From: Pedobacter cryophilus
GTDB taxonomy: Bacteria; Bacteroidota; Bacteroidia; Sphingobacteriales; Sphingobacteriaceae
Assembly: GCF_005116455.1 (NCBI RefSeq)
Contig: NZ_SWBP01000005.1
Location: 1 to 64,000, forward strand
Reading direction: 5' to 3'
DNA length: 64,000 nt
Numbering within the stretch: the stretch's first letter is position 1; each line of letters starts with the position of its first letter. Below are positions 1 to 9,500 of the stretch, one piece after another. Under the pieces are notes generated by a model. It had not been told where the DNA came from and searched no databases. It saw only the letters and a list, made by a program, of their open reading frames with translations. Position numbers and translations under genes: made by a program.

Positions 1-378
1 GTAAAAGGAGTATAATATTCTTTTTGTAAACTAGATAAAGCCTTTTTAATGTCATCCATTACAAACTTTTGTTCTCCACCATTTCCTGTTGCACTAAAAG
101 AAAGTTGAGCTGATGATATTTCATCTGTTTTAGTTACAAAAGAGCTAATCTTTACAAAGCGACGGTAGTTATTAATAAATGTGTTTTTCATGATGGTATA
201 TAACCATCCTTTCAAATTTGTTCCTTCTTTAAACTTGTTGTAATAAGTTATTGCTTTTAATAAGGTATCCTGAACAAGATCATTGGCATCATCCGCATCA
301 TGAGTAAAATGTAAAGCATACATTTTTAGTGATGGAGCCTGACGCATTACGAGAGTATTGAATTCTATCTTTGTCATT
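1..378 (-). CDS. ECF sigma-70 family RNA polymerase sigma factor (truncated by window edge)
   Basis: The reading frame starts at the ATG at 378 and runs open off the left edge, so only the N-terminal 126 codons are present. The start reads MTKIEFNTLVMRQAPSL. It is followed by the region 2 signature HDADDANDLVQDT and the core-binding / -10 recognition stretch KGWLYTIMKNTFINNYRR, which is typical of ECF sigma factors. The missing part should hold region 4. A dense array of TTTGTTTAAC-type motifs lies directly against the start codon, which suggests tight control. The C-terminal half and any anti-sigma partner are outside the window. The family is certain; the regulon is unknown. Confidence 0.9.
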
Positions 379-486
379 TTGTTTAACCTTTTAATAAATA
401 AGTTAAACAAAAGTAAGTAATGAATTTTACTTACGCAAGTTTTTGTTTAGCTTTTTATCAATTAACATAAACAAAATGTTTAAACA
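379..486. promoter_or_regulatory. Array of TGTTTAAC-like motifs upstream of the ECF sigma gene
   Basis: TTTGTTTAAC at 379-388 and its exact reverse complement GTTAAACAAA at 403-412 form a perfect 10-bp inverted repeat abutting the sigma-factor start codon. Further copies are TTTGTTTAGC (442-451), TAAACAAA (468-475) and the palindrome TGTTTAAACA (477-486). Five copies within 108 bp is more than AT-richness easily explains. I infer operator sites for a repressor/activator or sigma autoregulation. Which protein binds is not known from the sequence. Confidence 0.45.
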
Positions 487-583
487 CGTATTGTTATCAT
501 TGAAAAAGATACATGATTAAATGCTAGAGCGCTTTTATGAAAAAATTGGTAACAGAGTTAACGAAAATTTAATTTATAAATTT

Positions 584-1597
584 TTATATGATGTTAACTT
601 CTCTTTGTAAAGTAACATTAAATTTCTCTTTTACAGAGGTGATAATTTCTTCAGAAAGTTTAAAAACCTCTAATCCTGAAGCATTTCCGTGGTTTACCAA
701 TACCAAAGCCTGATTTTTCCAAGTTCCGGTATTTCCTACTACTTTTCCTTTCCACCCACATTGCTCTATTAACCAACCAGCGGCTAATTTTACTTTATCA
801 TCTACTAAAAAGTGGACAATATTTGGATATAAATGATGAATTGGATCAAACTCAATTTTAGAAATCACAGGGTTTTTGAAAAAAGAACCCGCATTACCGA
901 TAGTGGAAGGATCAGGAAGTTTAGAAACTCTAATGGCAGAAACTACTTGAGAAACATCTTTGATATTAGGTTGGTGGATTCCTCTTTTTAATAATTCATC
1001 AGCAATAGCACCGTAAGATATATTGATTTGACCTTGAGTGTGCAATTTAAATTTCACACGGGTAATGATGTATTGATTTTTGAATTCTTGTTTAAATATG
1101 CTTTCGCGATAAGCAAAATGGCAATCTGCTTTGGTAAAATGTTTAGTCTCACTACTGGCAATTTCAAAAGCTTCACAGCTTTCAAAAATATCTTTAAGTT
1201 CTACACCATAAGCGCCTATATTTTGAATAGGAGAAGCGCCTACAGAACCCGGAATTAAGCTCAAGTTTTCTATCCCTGCAAAACCCCAATCTACACAGTA
1301 ATTAACCAAATTATTCCATACCTCGCCAGCTCCAGCTTCTACGGTTACTTCGTTATGGTTAATCCGATGTTCAATGCCTCTAATATTTATTCTAATAACT
1401 AAACCATCAAAATTTTTAGTAAAAAGCATATTGCTGCCTCCACCTATCACTAATCGTTGGGTTTGTAGCCACTGCGGATCTTGAAAAAGCTCAACCAAAT
1501 CTTCTTTATGATTAATTTCCACAAAATACCTTGCGAAAGCATCAATACTAAAACTATTGAAGTTTTTTAAAGAAACATTTTCGTGGATTTGAAGCAT
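584..1597 (-). CDS. murB: UDP-N-acetylmuramate dehydrogenase (UDP-N-acetylenolpyruvoylglucosamine reductase) MurB
   Basis: MurB makes UDP-MurNAc by the FAD- and NADPH-dependent reduction of enolpyruvyl-UDP-GlcNAc, a cytoplasmic step of peptidoglycan synthesis. The protein is about 337 aa, close to the E. coli type I enzyme. Visible motifs are the FAD-binding GGGSNMLF near residue 53, then SLIPGSVGASPIQNIGAYG, the YRES loop of type I enzymes, SFFKNP with the proton-donating Ser, and AAGWLIEQCGWKG near the C-terminus. I chose the ATG at 1597 (MLQIHENVSL). The frame stays open to an ATG at 1678, but those 27 extra codons are read from a 28-bp tandem direct repeat and look non-genic. No close partner is visible; crtZ lies about 105 bp upstream on the same strand. 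Confidence 0.95.
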   Translation of the reverse strand: MLQIHENVSLKNFNSFSIDAFARYFVEINHKEDLVELFQDPQWLQTQRLVIGGGSNMLFTKNFDGLVIRINIRGIEHRINHNEVTVEAGAGEVWNNLVNYCVDWGFAGIENLSLIPGSVGASPIQNIGAYGVELKDIFESCEAFEIASSETKHFTKADCHFAYRESIFKQEFKNQYIITRVKFKLHTQGQINISYGAIADELLKRGIHQPNIKDVSQVVSAIRVSKLPDPSTIGNAGSFFKNPVISKIEFDPIHHLYPNIVHFLVDDKVKLAAGWLIEQCGWKGKVVGNTGTWKNQALVLVNHGNASGLEVFKLSEEIITSVKEKFNVTLQREVNII

Positions 1598-1599
1598 AC

Positions 1600-1669
1600 T
1601 GATTTGAAAATTAGTTAATTTGAAGATAGGTATTGATTTGATGATTTGAAAATTAATGAATTTGAAGAT
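1600..1669. repeat. 28-bp direct repeat upstream of murB
   Basis: Two copies of a unit beginning TGATTTGAAAATTA lie at 1600-1627 and 1642-1669, separated by 14 bp and differing at only a few positions. Read in the murB frame they give a spurious duplicated peptide (IFKFINFQII / IFKLTNFQIS). This is the reason to reject the upstream start codon of murB. Confidence 0.75.
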
Positions 1670-1702
1670 TCCTAACAAACTAATAACTAACCATCCAACA
1701 AA

Positions 1703-2140
1703 CTATTTAAAATATTTCTTTGAAGCAATTAGCAACCCAAACTCTTCCGCATCATCTTTCTCCATAGATTTATGATGAATTTTATGTGCTCGTCTAATTC
1801 CTTTTAAATATTTGTTTTCAGATTTAAAGGCTTTTAATCGGTTATGAATAAACCAATCGTGAAAAACAAAATAGATAATTCCGTAAATGGATATCCCTGC
1901 TCCAATCCAAAATTTATAATCTAAAGTTTCATGTCCTAACCATATTAAGCCAACAGCAATAGTTCCAAATAATAAACTGAAAATATCATTGAGTTCAAAA
2001 AAACCATGCCTTTGTTGATGATGCGTTTTATGAATAAACCAAAGCGGCCCATGAAATAAATATTTATGCATAGCCCATGAAATGATTTCCATCACAACTA
2101 AGGTTAATAAAATTATTACTATTGCAAAAAGCCAGTTCAT
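1703..2140 (-). CDS. crtZ: CrtZ-type beta-carotene hydroxylase
   Basis: A 145-aa membrane di-iron hydroxylase of the fatty acid hydroxylase / carotene hydroxylase superfamily. The four histidine clusters of CrtZ are all present in order: HKYLFH (about residue 25), HKTHH (about 38), HDWFIH (about 93) and HKIHH (about 119). Hydrophobic segments surround them. CrtZ adds 3-hydroxyl groups to beta-ionone rings to give zeaxanthin-type pigments, fitting the yellow colour common in Sphingobacteriaceae. No other crt gene is in the window. The nearby ECF sigma gene may or may not be related. It diverges from the first tetR gene across a 72-bp gap. Confidence 0.88.
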   Translation of the reverse strand: MNWLFAIVIILLTLVVMEIISWAMHKYLFHGPLWFIHKTHHQQRHGFFELNDIFSLLFGTIAVGLIWLGHETLDYKFWIGAGISIYGIIYFVFHDWFIHNRLKAFKSENKYLKGIRRAHKIHHKSMEKDDAEEFGLLIASKKYFK

Positions 2141-2170
2141 ATTATTTTAAAAAACAAAGATGCATTTAAT

Positions 2171-2204
2171 TTTGTATCGTTAATTTAGCTTAATTATAAT
2201 TTTG
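2171..2204 (+). promoter_or_regulatory. Possible Bacteroidota-type promoter for the first tetR gene
   Basis: TTTG at 2171-2174 and TAATTTTG at 2197-2204 match the Bacteroidota -33 (TTTG) and -7 (TAnnTTTG) elements, 9 bp ahead of the ATG at 2213. The spacer is 22 bp, slightly longer than usual, so the -33 assignment is weak. The -7 element matches fully. Confidence 0.35.
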
Positions 2205-2212
2205 CGTAATAA

Positions 2213-2821
2213 ATGGATCAACAAGATCAAAAAAGGGAACAGATTATTGAAGGTGCTTTAAAGCGGTTTGCACATTTTGGTTTAAATAAAACCACTATGA
2301 ATGAAATTGCAAATGATTTAAGCTTGTCTAAATCACTCTTATACTATTATTTTCCTGATAAAATTAATTTATACGCCGCAGTTTTGTCTAAAGTATTTAC
2401 AGAAATCACAAGTCAAGTAGATGCTAAATTGGCTAACGAAACTTCGCCAGAGGCTGCGCTTAAAATTTATATAGAAACCAGACAAAATTTTATAGAAAAG
2501 TACTTTCCCATCCTGGATTTTAACAAGTTTGCTAATATTGAGAAGTATCAAGATTTAAAAGTGATACTTGATCAATCAAACGCATCTGAGATTAACCACC
2601 TAAAAGAAATTATAGAAATAGGAATCAAAAGCAATACCTATTTGGTTGAAGATGCTACTTATACCGCAAATTTACTTTTTGATGCTTTGCAAGGCTTGCG
2701 TAAATTTTATATGAGCAGTTCAAATATTCAATTTGGTGTGGATAGAGCCTATTTAGATATGATTTCTAGACGACAAAAAGAAATTGTGTACATTTTTCTT
2801 AAAGGTCTGTCTAAGCCCTAA
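2213..2821 (+). CDS. TetR/AcrR family transcriptional regulator (first of three)
   Basis: A 202-aa regulator with an N-terminal TetR helix-turn-helix at residues about 8-55 (QIIEGALKRFAHFG, then TTMNEIANDLSLSKSLLYYYF). The C-terminal ligand-binding half is all-helical. It is a close paralogue of the next gene: the DNA-binding domains agree at most positions (ALKRF.HFG, KTTMNEIA.DLS, LLYYYFPDK), while the ligand domains have diverged. The pair probably arose by tandem duplication. It is the first of three regulators upstream of an RND pump, so a repressor of efflux is likely. It is followed by a weak hairpin, which suggests its own transcript. Ligand unknown. Confidence 0.9.
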   Translation: MDQQDQKREQIIEGALKRFAHFGLNKTTMNEIANDLSLSKSLLYYYFPDKINLYAAVLSKVFTEITSQVDAKLANETSPEAALKIYIETRQNFIEKYFPILDFNKFANIEKYQDLKVILDQSNASEINHLKEIIEIGIKSNTYLVEDATYTANLLFDALQGLRKFYMSSSNIQFGVDRAYLDMISRRQKEIVYIFLKGLSKP

Positions 2822-2847
2822 TTATCATTTAATCGTCATTTGAAGAA

Positions 2848-2878
2848 ATTTTCAGGTAAATATTCTTTGCCTGAAAAT
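2848..2878 (+). terminator. Weak hairpin after the first tetR gene
   Basis: ATTTTCAGG (2848-2856) pairs perfectly with CCTGAAAAT (2870-2878) around a 13-nt loop and is followed by GTTTTG. The stem is AT-rich and the T tract is short, so this may be a weak terminator or attenuator separating the first regulator from the second. Confidence 0.4.
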
Positions 2879-2893
2879 GTTTTGCTGTATTTT

Positions 2894-2922
2894 TGACTAA
2901 AATACTTATAAAGTCAGTAAGT
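2894..2922. promoter_or_regulatory. Candidate TetR operator upstream of the second tetR gene
   Basis: Two interleaved inverted repeats lie 20-50 bp before the ATG at 2942: TGACT (2894-2898) with AGTCA (2912-2916), and ACTTA (2904-2908) with TAAGT (2918-2922). TetR proteins usually bind such dyads in their own promoter. The arms are short, so this is a suggestion only. Confidence 0.3.
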
Positions 2923-2941
2923 AAATTATTCAAATCAATAA

Positions 2942-3556
2942 ATGATTGAACAGGTAGATATAAAACAAGAGCAAATTATTGAAGTCGCCCTAAAAAGGTT
3001 TTCTCATTTTGGAGTTTCTAAAACTACCATGAATGAAATTGCCGATGATTTATCTTTTTCAAAGGCCCTATTATACTATTACTTTCCTGATAAAACCACG
3101 CTTGTACTTAAAGTTATAGAACACATTTTTTATGATTTCATTAATAAACAGAATTCGATTTTAGCTGGTCAAACATCATTGAAATTAGCTTTAAGCTCCC
3201 TAATTGATCTCAAGATTGAGTTCGGAAAGAAATACTTCATGTTGCATATGAATGATGGGCAAACTGATCATTATTTAACTGATGCCAGATTTAGAAGTTT
3301 ATTAGATAAAACAAAAGAAGAAGAGTTAAACATACTTTTTAAACTTTTCAGCAGATTTAAATCACTTGGGCTAATTAAGGATATTGATTGCAAAGATACT
3401 GCGCAAATATTTATTGATGTACTAACAGGGCTTTGGGTTTTTGAAGTACATATCAACCTTAAAACATTGATCCCAACAGAAGAACAGTTTCTGAGCATCA
3501 AAACTAAGTATGAAAAACTAATCACCATTTTTTATGATGGCATTATTGCAAGATAA
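2942..3556 (+). CDS. TetR/AcrR family transcriptional regulator (second of three)
   Basis: A 204-aa regulator whose TetR DNA-binding domain spans residues about 8-55 (QIIEVALKRFSHFG, TTMNEIADDLSFSKALLYYYF). It strongly resembles the preceding regulator in this domain but not in the ligand-binding half. Its 3' end overlaps the third regulator by 23 bp, so the two are translationally coupled and head the efflux operon. A dyad-containing stretch at 2894-2922 precedes it and could be its operator. Function is inferred from position: control of the RND pump, possibly sensing a different ligand from its neighbours. Confidence 0.9.
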   Translation: MIEQVDIKQEQIIEVALKRFSHFGVSKTTMNEIADDLSFSKALLYYYFPDKTTLVLKVIEHIFYDFINKQNSILAGQTSLKLALSSLIDLKIEFGKKYFMLHMNDGQTDHYLTDARFRSLLDKTKEEELNILFKLFSRFKSLGLIKDIDCKDTAQIFIDVLTGLWVFEVHINLKTLIPTEEQFLSIKTKYEKLITIFYDGIIAR

Positions 3557-4148
3557 AACAGAAGATAGGACTAGGATATTAGAAAAAGCAAGAGAGCTAT
3601 TTTTCTTTTTTGGCATAAGAAGCATCACCATGGATGATATATCTAAGCATTTAGGAATGTCTAAAAAAACGTTATACAACCATTTTAAGGATAAGGCAGA
3701 AATTGTAAACATCATCATTGATGATTTAATAGTTAGCCATGGTAATAAGCTCAATGAAACTAGAATGATAAGTCAAAATGCAATCGACGAATTGTATTTA
3801 CAAGTGGATGTGCTACTCTATTTTTTCAAAGAAATTAGCCCAAATATATTTTTTGAGATGGATAAATATTTTCCCGAGTTATCAGGGCATTTTACACATC
3901 ATCGGCATCATTGCATTTTGTTGGGTATTAAAGAAAATTTGGAGAGAGGTATAGAAGAGGGTTTGTACAGACCAGATTTAGAAGTTGAATTTATATCTAA
4001 TGCTAGGTTAAATCAGTTTGTTGCTGCATTTGATGAAAACGCTTTTCCTGAGATAGATTTTGATGTTACTAAAACTTTAAACAAGCTTAATGATTTTTAC
4101 CTCCATGCCGTTTGTAGCGATAAAGGCAAACTATATATTAAATCATAA
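3534..4148 (+). CDS. TetR/AcrR family transcriptional regulator (third of three)
   Basis: A 204-aa protein with a TetR DNA-binding domain at residues about 12-58 (ILEKARELFFFFGIRSITM, then DDISKHLGMSKKTLYNHF). It belongs to a different branch from the two upstream copies: it carries TLYNHFKDK instead of LLYYYFPDK and has an unrelated ligand domain rich in aromatic residues. It overlaps the preceding gene by 23 bp and ends 23 bp before the TolC-type gene, so it is in the efflux operon. This local-repressor arrangement (TetR, outer membrane channel, adaptor, RND permease) is common in Bacteroidota. Two adjacent ATGs occur at 3534 and 3537; either could be used. Confidence 0.9.
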   Translation: MMALLQDKTEDRTRILEKARELFFFFGIRSITMDDISKHLGMSKKTLYNHFKDKAEIVNIIIDDLIVSHGNKLNETRMISQNAIDELYLQVDVLLYFFKEISPNIFFEMDKYFPELSGHFTHHRHHCILLGIKENLERGIEEGLYRPDLEVEFISNARLNQFVAAFDENAFPEIDFDVTKTLNKLNDFYLHAVCSDKGKLYIKS

Positions 4149-4171
4149 ATAATAAAAATTAACATATAAAA

Positions 4172-5524
4172 ATGAAATCAATAAAAATAATGCTGCTTTT
4201 AATCATCGGATTATTTATAGCAGATATAACTTTTGCTCAACAAAGCCTGTCTTTAAAAGAGGCATTAAACTATGCTATAAAAAATAGTGAGAATATTAAA
4301 AAGGCTAAACTTGATATAGAAGGTGGAAAATACGCCACAGCAGAAATAAAAGCACAGGCTTTACCACAGATAAATGGAACAGGAACACTTACTAATAATT
4401 TAATTCTTCAACAAAATCCTTTGCCAGGAGAATTGGTTGGAAGGCCAGGAGAAACGGTTTTGGTTGCTTTTGGTACAAAATGGAATTCGGCAGCTCAAGT
4501 ACAATTAAGTCAGCAAATTTTTAATCAATCTGTTTTTACTGGACTAAAAGCAGCAAAATCTGGTGAGGATTTTTACAACTTAAGTGCTGAATTAACTGAG
4601 GAGAGTGTAATTCAACAGGTAGCTTCTGCATATTATCAAGTGTTAGTTTACAAAGAAAACATTGCCGTACTTGATTCCAATATCAATTCTTTAAAAAGCA
4701 CCCAAAAAATAGTAAGTGCTCAGTATCAAAATGGATTAGCAAAGAAGATTGATTTAGATAGGGTGAAAGTGAGTTTAACAAATTTATTAAACCAAAGAGC
4801 TCAAGTAATTGATGGGGTAACTCAGCAAGAGAATTTATTAAAGTTTTATATGGGGATGCCAATTTCTACAGCCATTGATATTCCAACAATAAATTTTAAG
4901 GAGTTAAATATTGATGCGAATAAAATTGCTGATAGTTTGACTTTGGCAGATTTAACAGAGTATAAGGTTTTAATGAAGCAAAAAGAGCTGTTACAGTTTC
5001 AGAAAAAAGCTAATCAGGCAGAGTATTTACCAAAATTATCTTTCAATAGCAACTTCGCATATACGGGGGTGAGTCAGAAATTTGATTTGTACCGAAGAAA
5101 CAACGGTACAGCTACATGGTTTGATGCTTCTTCATTGGGGTTAACGCTAAATATCCCAATTTTTGATGGATTTGCCAGAAGATCAAGAGTAAATAAAGCT
5201 GATGTAGAAATTAGAAAGATTAATGAAGAGTTAACGCTTACCAAACAATCTTTAAATCTTGCTTATGAGAATGCTAAAATTCAAATTAGAAATAGTGTAA
5301 ATACCATTAATTCACAAGAAGAAAATAAGCAGTTGGCCCAAGAAATTTACAACAGTACCCAAAATAACTATAAAAATGGATTAGCAAGTTTAACAGACTT
5401 GTTAGATGCAGAAAGTTCATTAACAGAGGCACAAAACAGCTATAATCAAGCTTTATTGAATTATAAACTGGCCGAAATACAACTAATCAAATCAAAAGGT
5501 AATATCCAAAATTTATTAAACTAA
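4172..5524 (+). CDS. TolC family outer membrane efflux protein
   Basis: A 450-aa outer membrane channel of a tripartite pump. An N-terminal signal peptide (MKSIKIMLLLIIGLFIADI, cut near FAQQ) is followed by the TolC opening LSLKEALNYAIKNSENIK and two repeats of long coiled-coil helices (about residues 120-220 and 340-445). The second repeat includes the conserved YKNGLASLTDLLDAE. The adaptor gene starts 4 bp downstream, so the genes are one operon. It should exchange drugs, dyes or other hydrophobic compounds across the outer membrane together with the next two proteins. The family is clear; the substrate cannot be read from the sequence. Confidence 0.93.
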   Translation: MKSIKIMLLLIIGLFIADITFAQQSLSLKEALNYAIKNSENIKKAKLDIEGGKYATAEIKAQALPQINGTGTLTNNLILQQNPLPGELVGRPGETVLVAFGTKWNSAAQVQLSQQIFNQSVFTGLKAAKSGEDFYNLSAELTEESVIQQVASAYYQVLVYKENIAVLDSNINSLKSTQKIVSAQYQNGLAKKIDLDRVKVSLTNLLNQRAQVIDGVTQQENLLKFYMGMPISTAIDIPTINFKELNIDANKIADSLTLADLTEYKVLMKQKELLQFQKKANQAEYLPKLSFNSNFAYTGVSQKFDLYRRNNGTATWFDASSLGLTLNIPIFDGFARRSRVNKADVEIRKINEELTLTKQSLNLAYENAKIQIRNSVNTINSQEENKQLAQEIYNSTQNNYKNGLASLTDLLDAESSLTEAQNSYNQALLNYKLAEIQLIKSKGNIQNLLN

Positions 5525-5528
5525 AAAC

Positions 5529-6587
5529 ATGAAAAAAATAATTATCCCGGTAATCAGCGTAATTACTTCAATTGTAGTTATTGGCTGGGTTCTTACAAAT
5601 AATAAAAAAGAGAATGAGGCCAAAACAGCTATAGCAGCAGAAAGTGGAGGTGCTGTTATGGTAAGAACAAAATTGGCTACAAAAAATGATATTAATTTAA
5701 ATTTTACTGCCAACGGAACTTTTGCAGCACTGCAAGACTTAACTTTCCTTTCTGAAAATTCTGGAAGAGTCACCCGCATCACAGTTGATGAAGGAAGCAA
5801 AGTTTCTAAAGGACAAGTATTGGCTTATTTAGATGCTGAAATTTTAGGTGTTAATGTACGTAATGCAAATGCTACCTATCAAAATGCCTTAAGGGATTTG
5901 GAAAGATACCAAAGTTCTTATCAAACTGGTGGTGTTACTCAGCAACAGTTTGATCAAGCAAAGTTAGGCGTAGAAAATTCAAAAGCCATGTTGCAAGAAG
6001 CAAAAAGAAAGTTAAGTGATGCTAATATTAAATCTCCAATAAACGGCATTGTGAATAAGCGATTTATAGAACAAGGCGCTTATGTATCAGCAGGAAAAGA
6101 ACTGTTTGAATTGGTAGATGTTTCTAAACTTAAGTTGGCTTTAACAGTAAATGAATCTCAAGTGGCTAACCTTAAAGTAGGAGACCAAGTAAAAATAAAA
6201 TCAAATGTTGTTGCTAATAAAGACTTTGTAGGGAAAATAACTTTTATAGCACCAAAGGCTGATAATTCATTGAATTTTCCGGTTGAAATTGAGTTGGTTA
6301 ATAATGCCGAAAAGCAAATTAAAGCAGGTATGTATGGCACTGCAATTTTCGAGTTCCCTAAACAAGCTCCAACTTTAACTATTCCAAGAACTTCTTTTGT
6401 AGGTAGCGTGAGTAGTAATAAAATTTATGTAATGCAAAATAGATTAGCCAAAGAGCGTAAAGTAATTGCCGGTAGAATTTTAGCAGAACAGGTAGAAATT
6501 TTAGATGGGCTTAAAGAAGGCGAAACTGTAATTATAAGTGGCCAAATCAATTTAATTGACGGCGTAAAAGTGGCTCCTATTAAATAA
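5529..6587 (+). CDS. Efflux RND transporter periplasmic adaptor (HlyD/membrane fusion family)
   Basis: A 352-aa adaptor that joins the inner-membrane RND pump to the TolC channel. An N-terminal membrane anchor (about residues 4-23) precedes the lipoyl half-motif at residues 75-95 (SGRVTRITVDEGSKVSKGQ), a short alpha-hairpin (about 105-160), the second lipoyl half (IKSPINGIVNKRFIEQGAYV), and beta-barrel and membrane-proximal domains to the end. No lipobox cysteine is seen, so it is anchored by its N-terminal helix. It lies between the channel and permease genes with 4- and 8-bp gaps. Confidence 0.93.
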   Translation: MKKIIIPVISVITSIVVIGWVLTNNKKENEAKTAIAAESGGAVMVRTKLATKNDINLNFTANGTFAALQDLTFLSENSGRVTRITVDEGSKVSKGQVLAYLDAEILGVNVRNANATYQNALRDLERYQSSYQTGGVTQQQFDQAKLGVENSKAMLQEAKRKLSDANIKSPINGIVNKRFIEQGAYVSAGKELFELVDVSKLKLALTVNESQVANLKVGDQVKIKSNVVANKDFVGKITFIAPKADNSLNFPVEIELVNNAEKQIKAGMYGTAIFEFPKQAPTLTIPRTSFVGSVSSNKIYVMQNRLAKERKVIAGRILAEQVEILDGLKEGETVIISGQINLIDGVKVAPIK

Positions 6588-6595
6588 TTAAAACA

Positions 6596-9500
6596 ATGAA
6601 AATTACAGAAATATCAATTAAGCGTCCATCGCTTGTAATTGTGGTTTTTACAGTACTTACTTTGCTGGGTTTATTAAGTTATTTCTCATTAAACTATGAG
6701 TTATTGCCTAAATTTTCTCCTTCGGTAGTTTCTGTAAGTACTATTTATCCAGGAGCATCACCAAGTGAGGTAGAGAATACCGTTACTAAAAAAATAGAAG
6801 ATGCAGTTTCTTCTATGGAAAACATCAAAAAAATTGAAGCAAAATCTTTCGAAAGTTTATCATTGGTGACCATCACTTTAAATAGTGGAACTGATGTAGA
6901 TTTAGCTTTAAATGATGCGCAAAGAAAAGTAAATGCCATTTTAGCTGATTTACCTGATGATATTGAGGCGCCAGGATTAAACAAATTCTCTTTAGATGAT
7001 TTACCTATTATTACCATGTCGGCCTCAGCAAATATGACAGATGCCGAGTTTTTTGATTTAATTGATAAAAGAATTGCGCCAATTATATCTAGAGTACCCG
7101 GTGTAGCTCAAGTTAATTTAGTAGGTGGTGAGGAGCGTGAAATTCAAATTAGCATAGATGCTAGTAAATTAGAAGGTTATGGTTTATCCCTTTTACAGGT
7201 TGAAAAAGTTATACTAAGTTCTAATTTAGATTTTCCTACAGGTAGTGCCAGAACAGAAGATCAAGATATATTAATCAGATTAGCAGGGAAATATAAATCA
7301 ACCAAAGACATCAGAGACCTAGTGATTAGTACAGGTAAAGAGGGTGCGCAAATTCGTTTAGGTGATATTGCTGATGTGCAAGACACCCAAAAAGATGTAG
7401 AGAAAATTGCTAGAGTAGATAGAAAAAACGCTATCGCTTTACAAGTCATAAAGCAGTCAGATGCTAATGCTGTGGAAGTGAGTGAAGGAGTGAAAGGACT
7501 CATTAAAAAAGTAGAAACTGATTATAAATCTACAGGATTAAAGATCAGCATCGCTAATGATAGCTCCGTTTTTACACTAGAATCAGCAGATGCGGTAATA
7601 CATGATTTAATTTTAGCAATTATTTTAGTTGCATTTGTAATGCTTTTCTTCTTACATAGTATTAGAAACGCCTTAATTGTAATGGTTTCTATTCCTGCAT
7701 CTTTAGTGGCAACTTTTATAGGAATGAGTTTATTAGGATACTCCCTCAACTTAATGTCGTTATTGGGATTATCACTGGTAGTGGGTATTCTTGTAGATGA
7801 CGCTATTGTAGTTTTAGAAAATATCTATCGCCACATGGAGATGGGTAAAAATAAAGTAAGAGCTGCCATAGATGCTACAAAAGAAATAGGTTTCACAGTA
7901 GTTTCCATCACCTTGGTTATTGTGGTTGTATTTTTTCCTATTGCTTTAAGTTCGGGTTTGGTGTCAGATATTCTCACCCAATTTTGTGTGGTGGTTATTA
8001 TGTCTACTTTATTATCGTTATTTACATCATTTACTATTATTCCTTTACTTTCTTCTCGTTTTGGAAAATTAGAACGCATTACCAATAGAACGTTTTTTGG
8101 CCGTATTATTTTAGGTTTCGAAAAGCAATTGCATCGTTTTACTAATTGGGTAACCGATATTTTAAAATGGTGTTTAGCACATAAGAAAACAGCTTTAGGA
8201 GTAACTTTTGGATTGTTAATTGCGTCTTTTGTATTATTAGGAAAAGGATATATTGGAGCAGAGTTTTTTCCTCAGAGTGATAAAGGAGAGTTTTTGGTGC
8301 AAATAGAAATGCCTAAAGATGCATCGATAGAGCAAACCAACCAAATGACAAGAAAAGCAGAAGAATTTCTATCCGCAAAAAAGGAAATTGTTTCTTTAAT
8401 AACTACCGTTGGGCAATCAAGTGATGGTGGTACAGGCGCCTCACAATCAACAGCTTATAAATCAGAAATTAATGTAAAGTTGGTTGAAAAGAAAGATAGA
8501 GAAGATGATGCAACCATTTATGCAGCAAAGATAAGTAGAGAAATGGCCAAGCAATTGGTAGGTGTTAAGATTAAAACAGTTCCAATAAGTTTAATAGGTA
8601 CTGCACAACAAGCACCTATTAATTTGGTAGTTATGGGTTCTGAATTGGATAGTGTACTGAAATTTGCTGAACAAGCTAAAACAGTTTTAGGTAAAATACC
8701 AGGAGCGGCTGAAGTAAAATTATCTGTTGAAGCGGGTAACCCAGAGATTAGGGTAGAAGTAAATAGAGATAAAATGGCCGTACTTAGTTTAGACTTACAA
8801 ACAGTTGGCGGAACCATGCAAACGGCTTTTAGCGGTAACACTGATGGGAAATTTAGACAAGGAGAATACGAGTACGATATCAACATTCGCTATCAAGCTT
8901 TTAATAGAAAGAATATTAATGATGTAAGCAATTTATTGTTTGTAAACACCAAGGGAGAGCAAATTAAACTTTCTCAATTTGCATCCATTTCTCAAAGTTC
9001 AGGTCCAAGCCAATTAGAGCGCCGAGATAAAAGCACCTCGGTTTCTGTGCAATCACAAGCTATTGGTAGGCCAAGTGGAACTATTGTAGCAGATTTTCAA
9101 ACAAAATTAGATGCCATGCCTAAGCCAACTGGTGTAAGCTTAACTTGGAGTGGCGACCAAGAAAACCAAAGCGAAGGTTTTGGGACTTTAGGTATTGCAT
9201 TATTGGCTTCAATATTTTTGGTTTATTTTATTATGGTTGCCCTATATGATAGCTTTGTATATCCTTTTGTGGTGATGTTTTCTATCCCACTGTCAATTAT
9301 TGGAGCCTTATTAGCTTTAGGCTTAACTAATAATTCTTTAAACCTGTTTACCATTTTGGGTTTAATTATGCTAATAGGTTTGGTAGCAAAAAATGCTATT
9401 ATTTTGGTGGATTTTACCAATCAGATGAAGAAAGAAGGTAAAAGCACTTATGAGGCTCTCATTTTAGCCAATCATGCTCGTTTACGTCCCATTTTAATGA

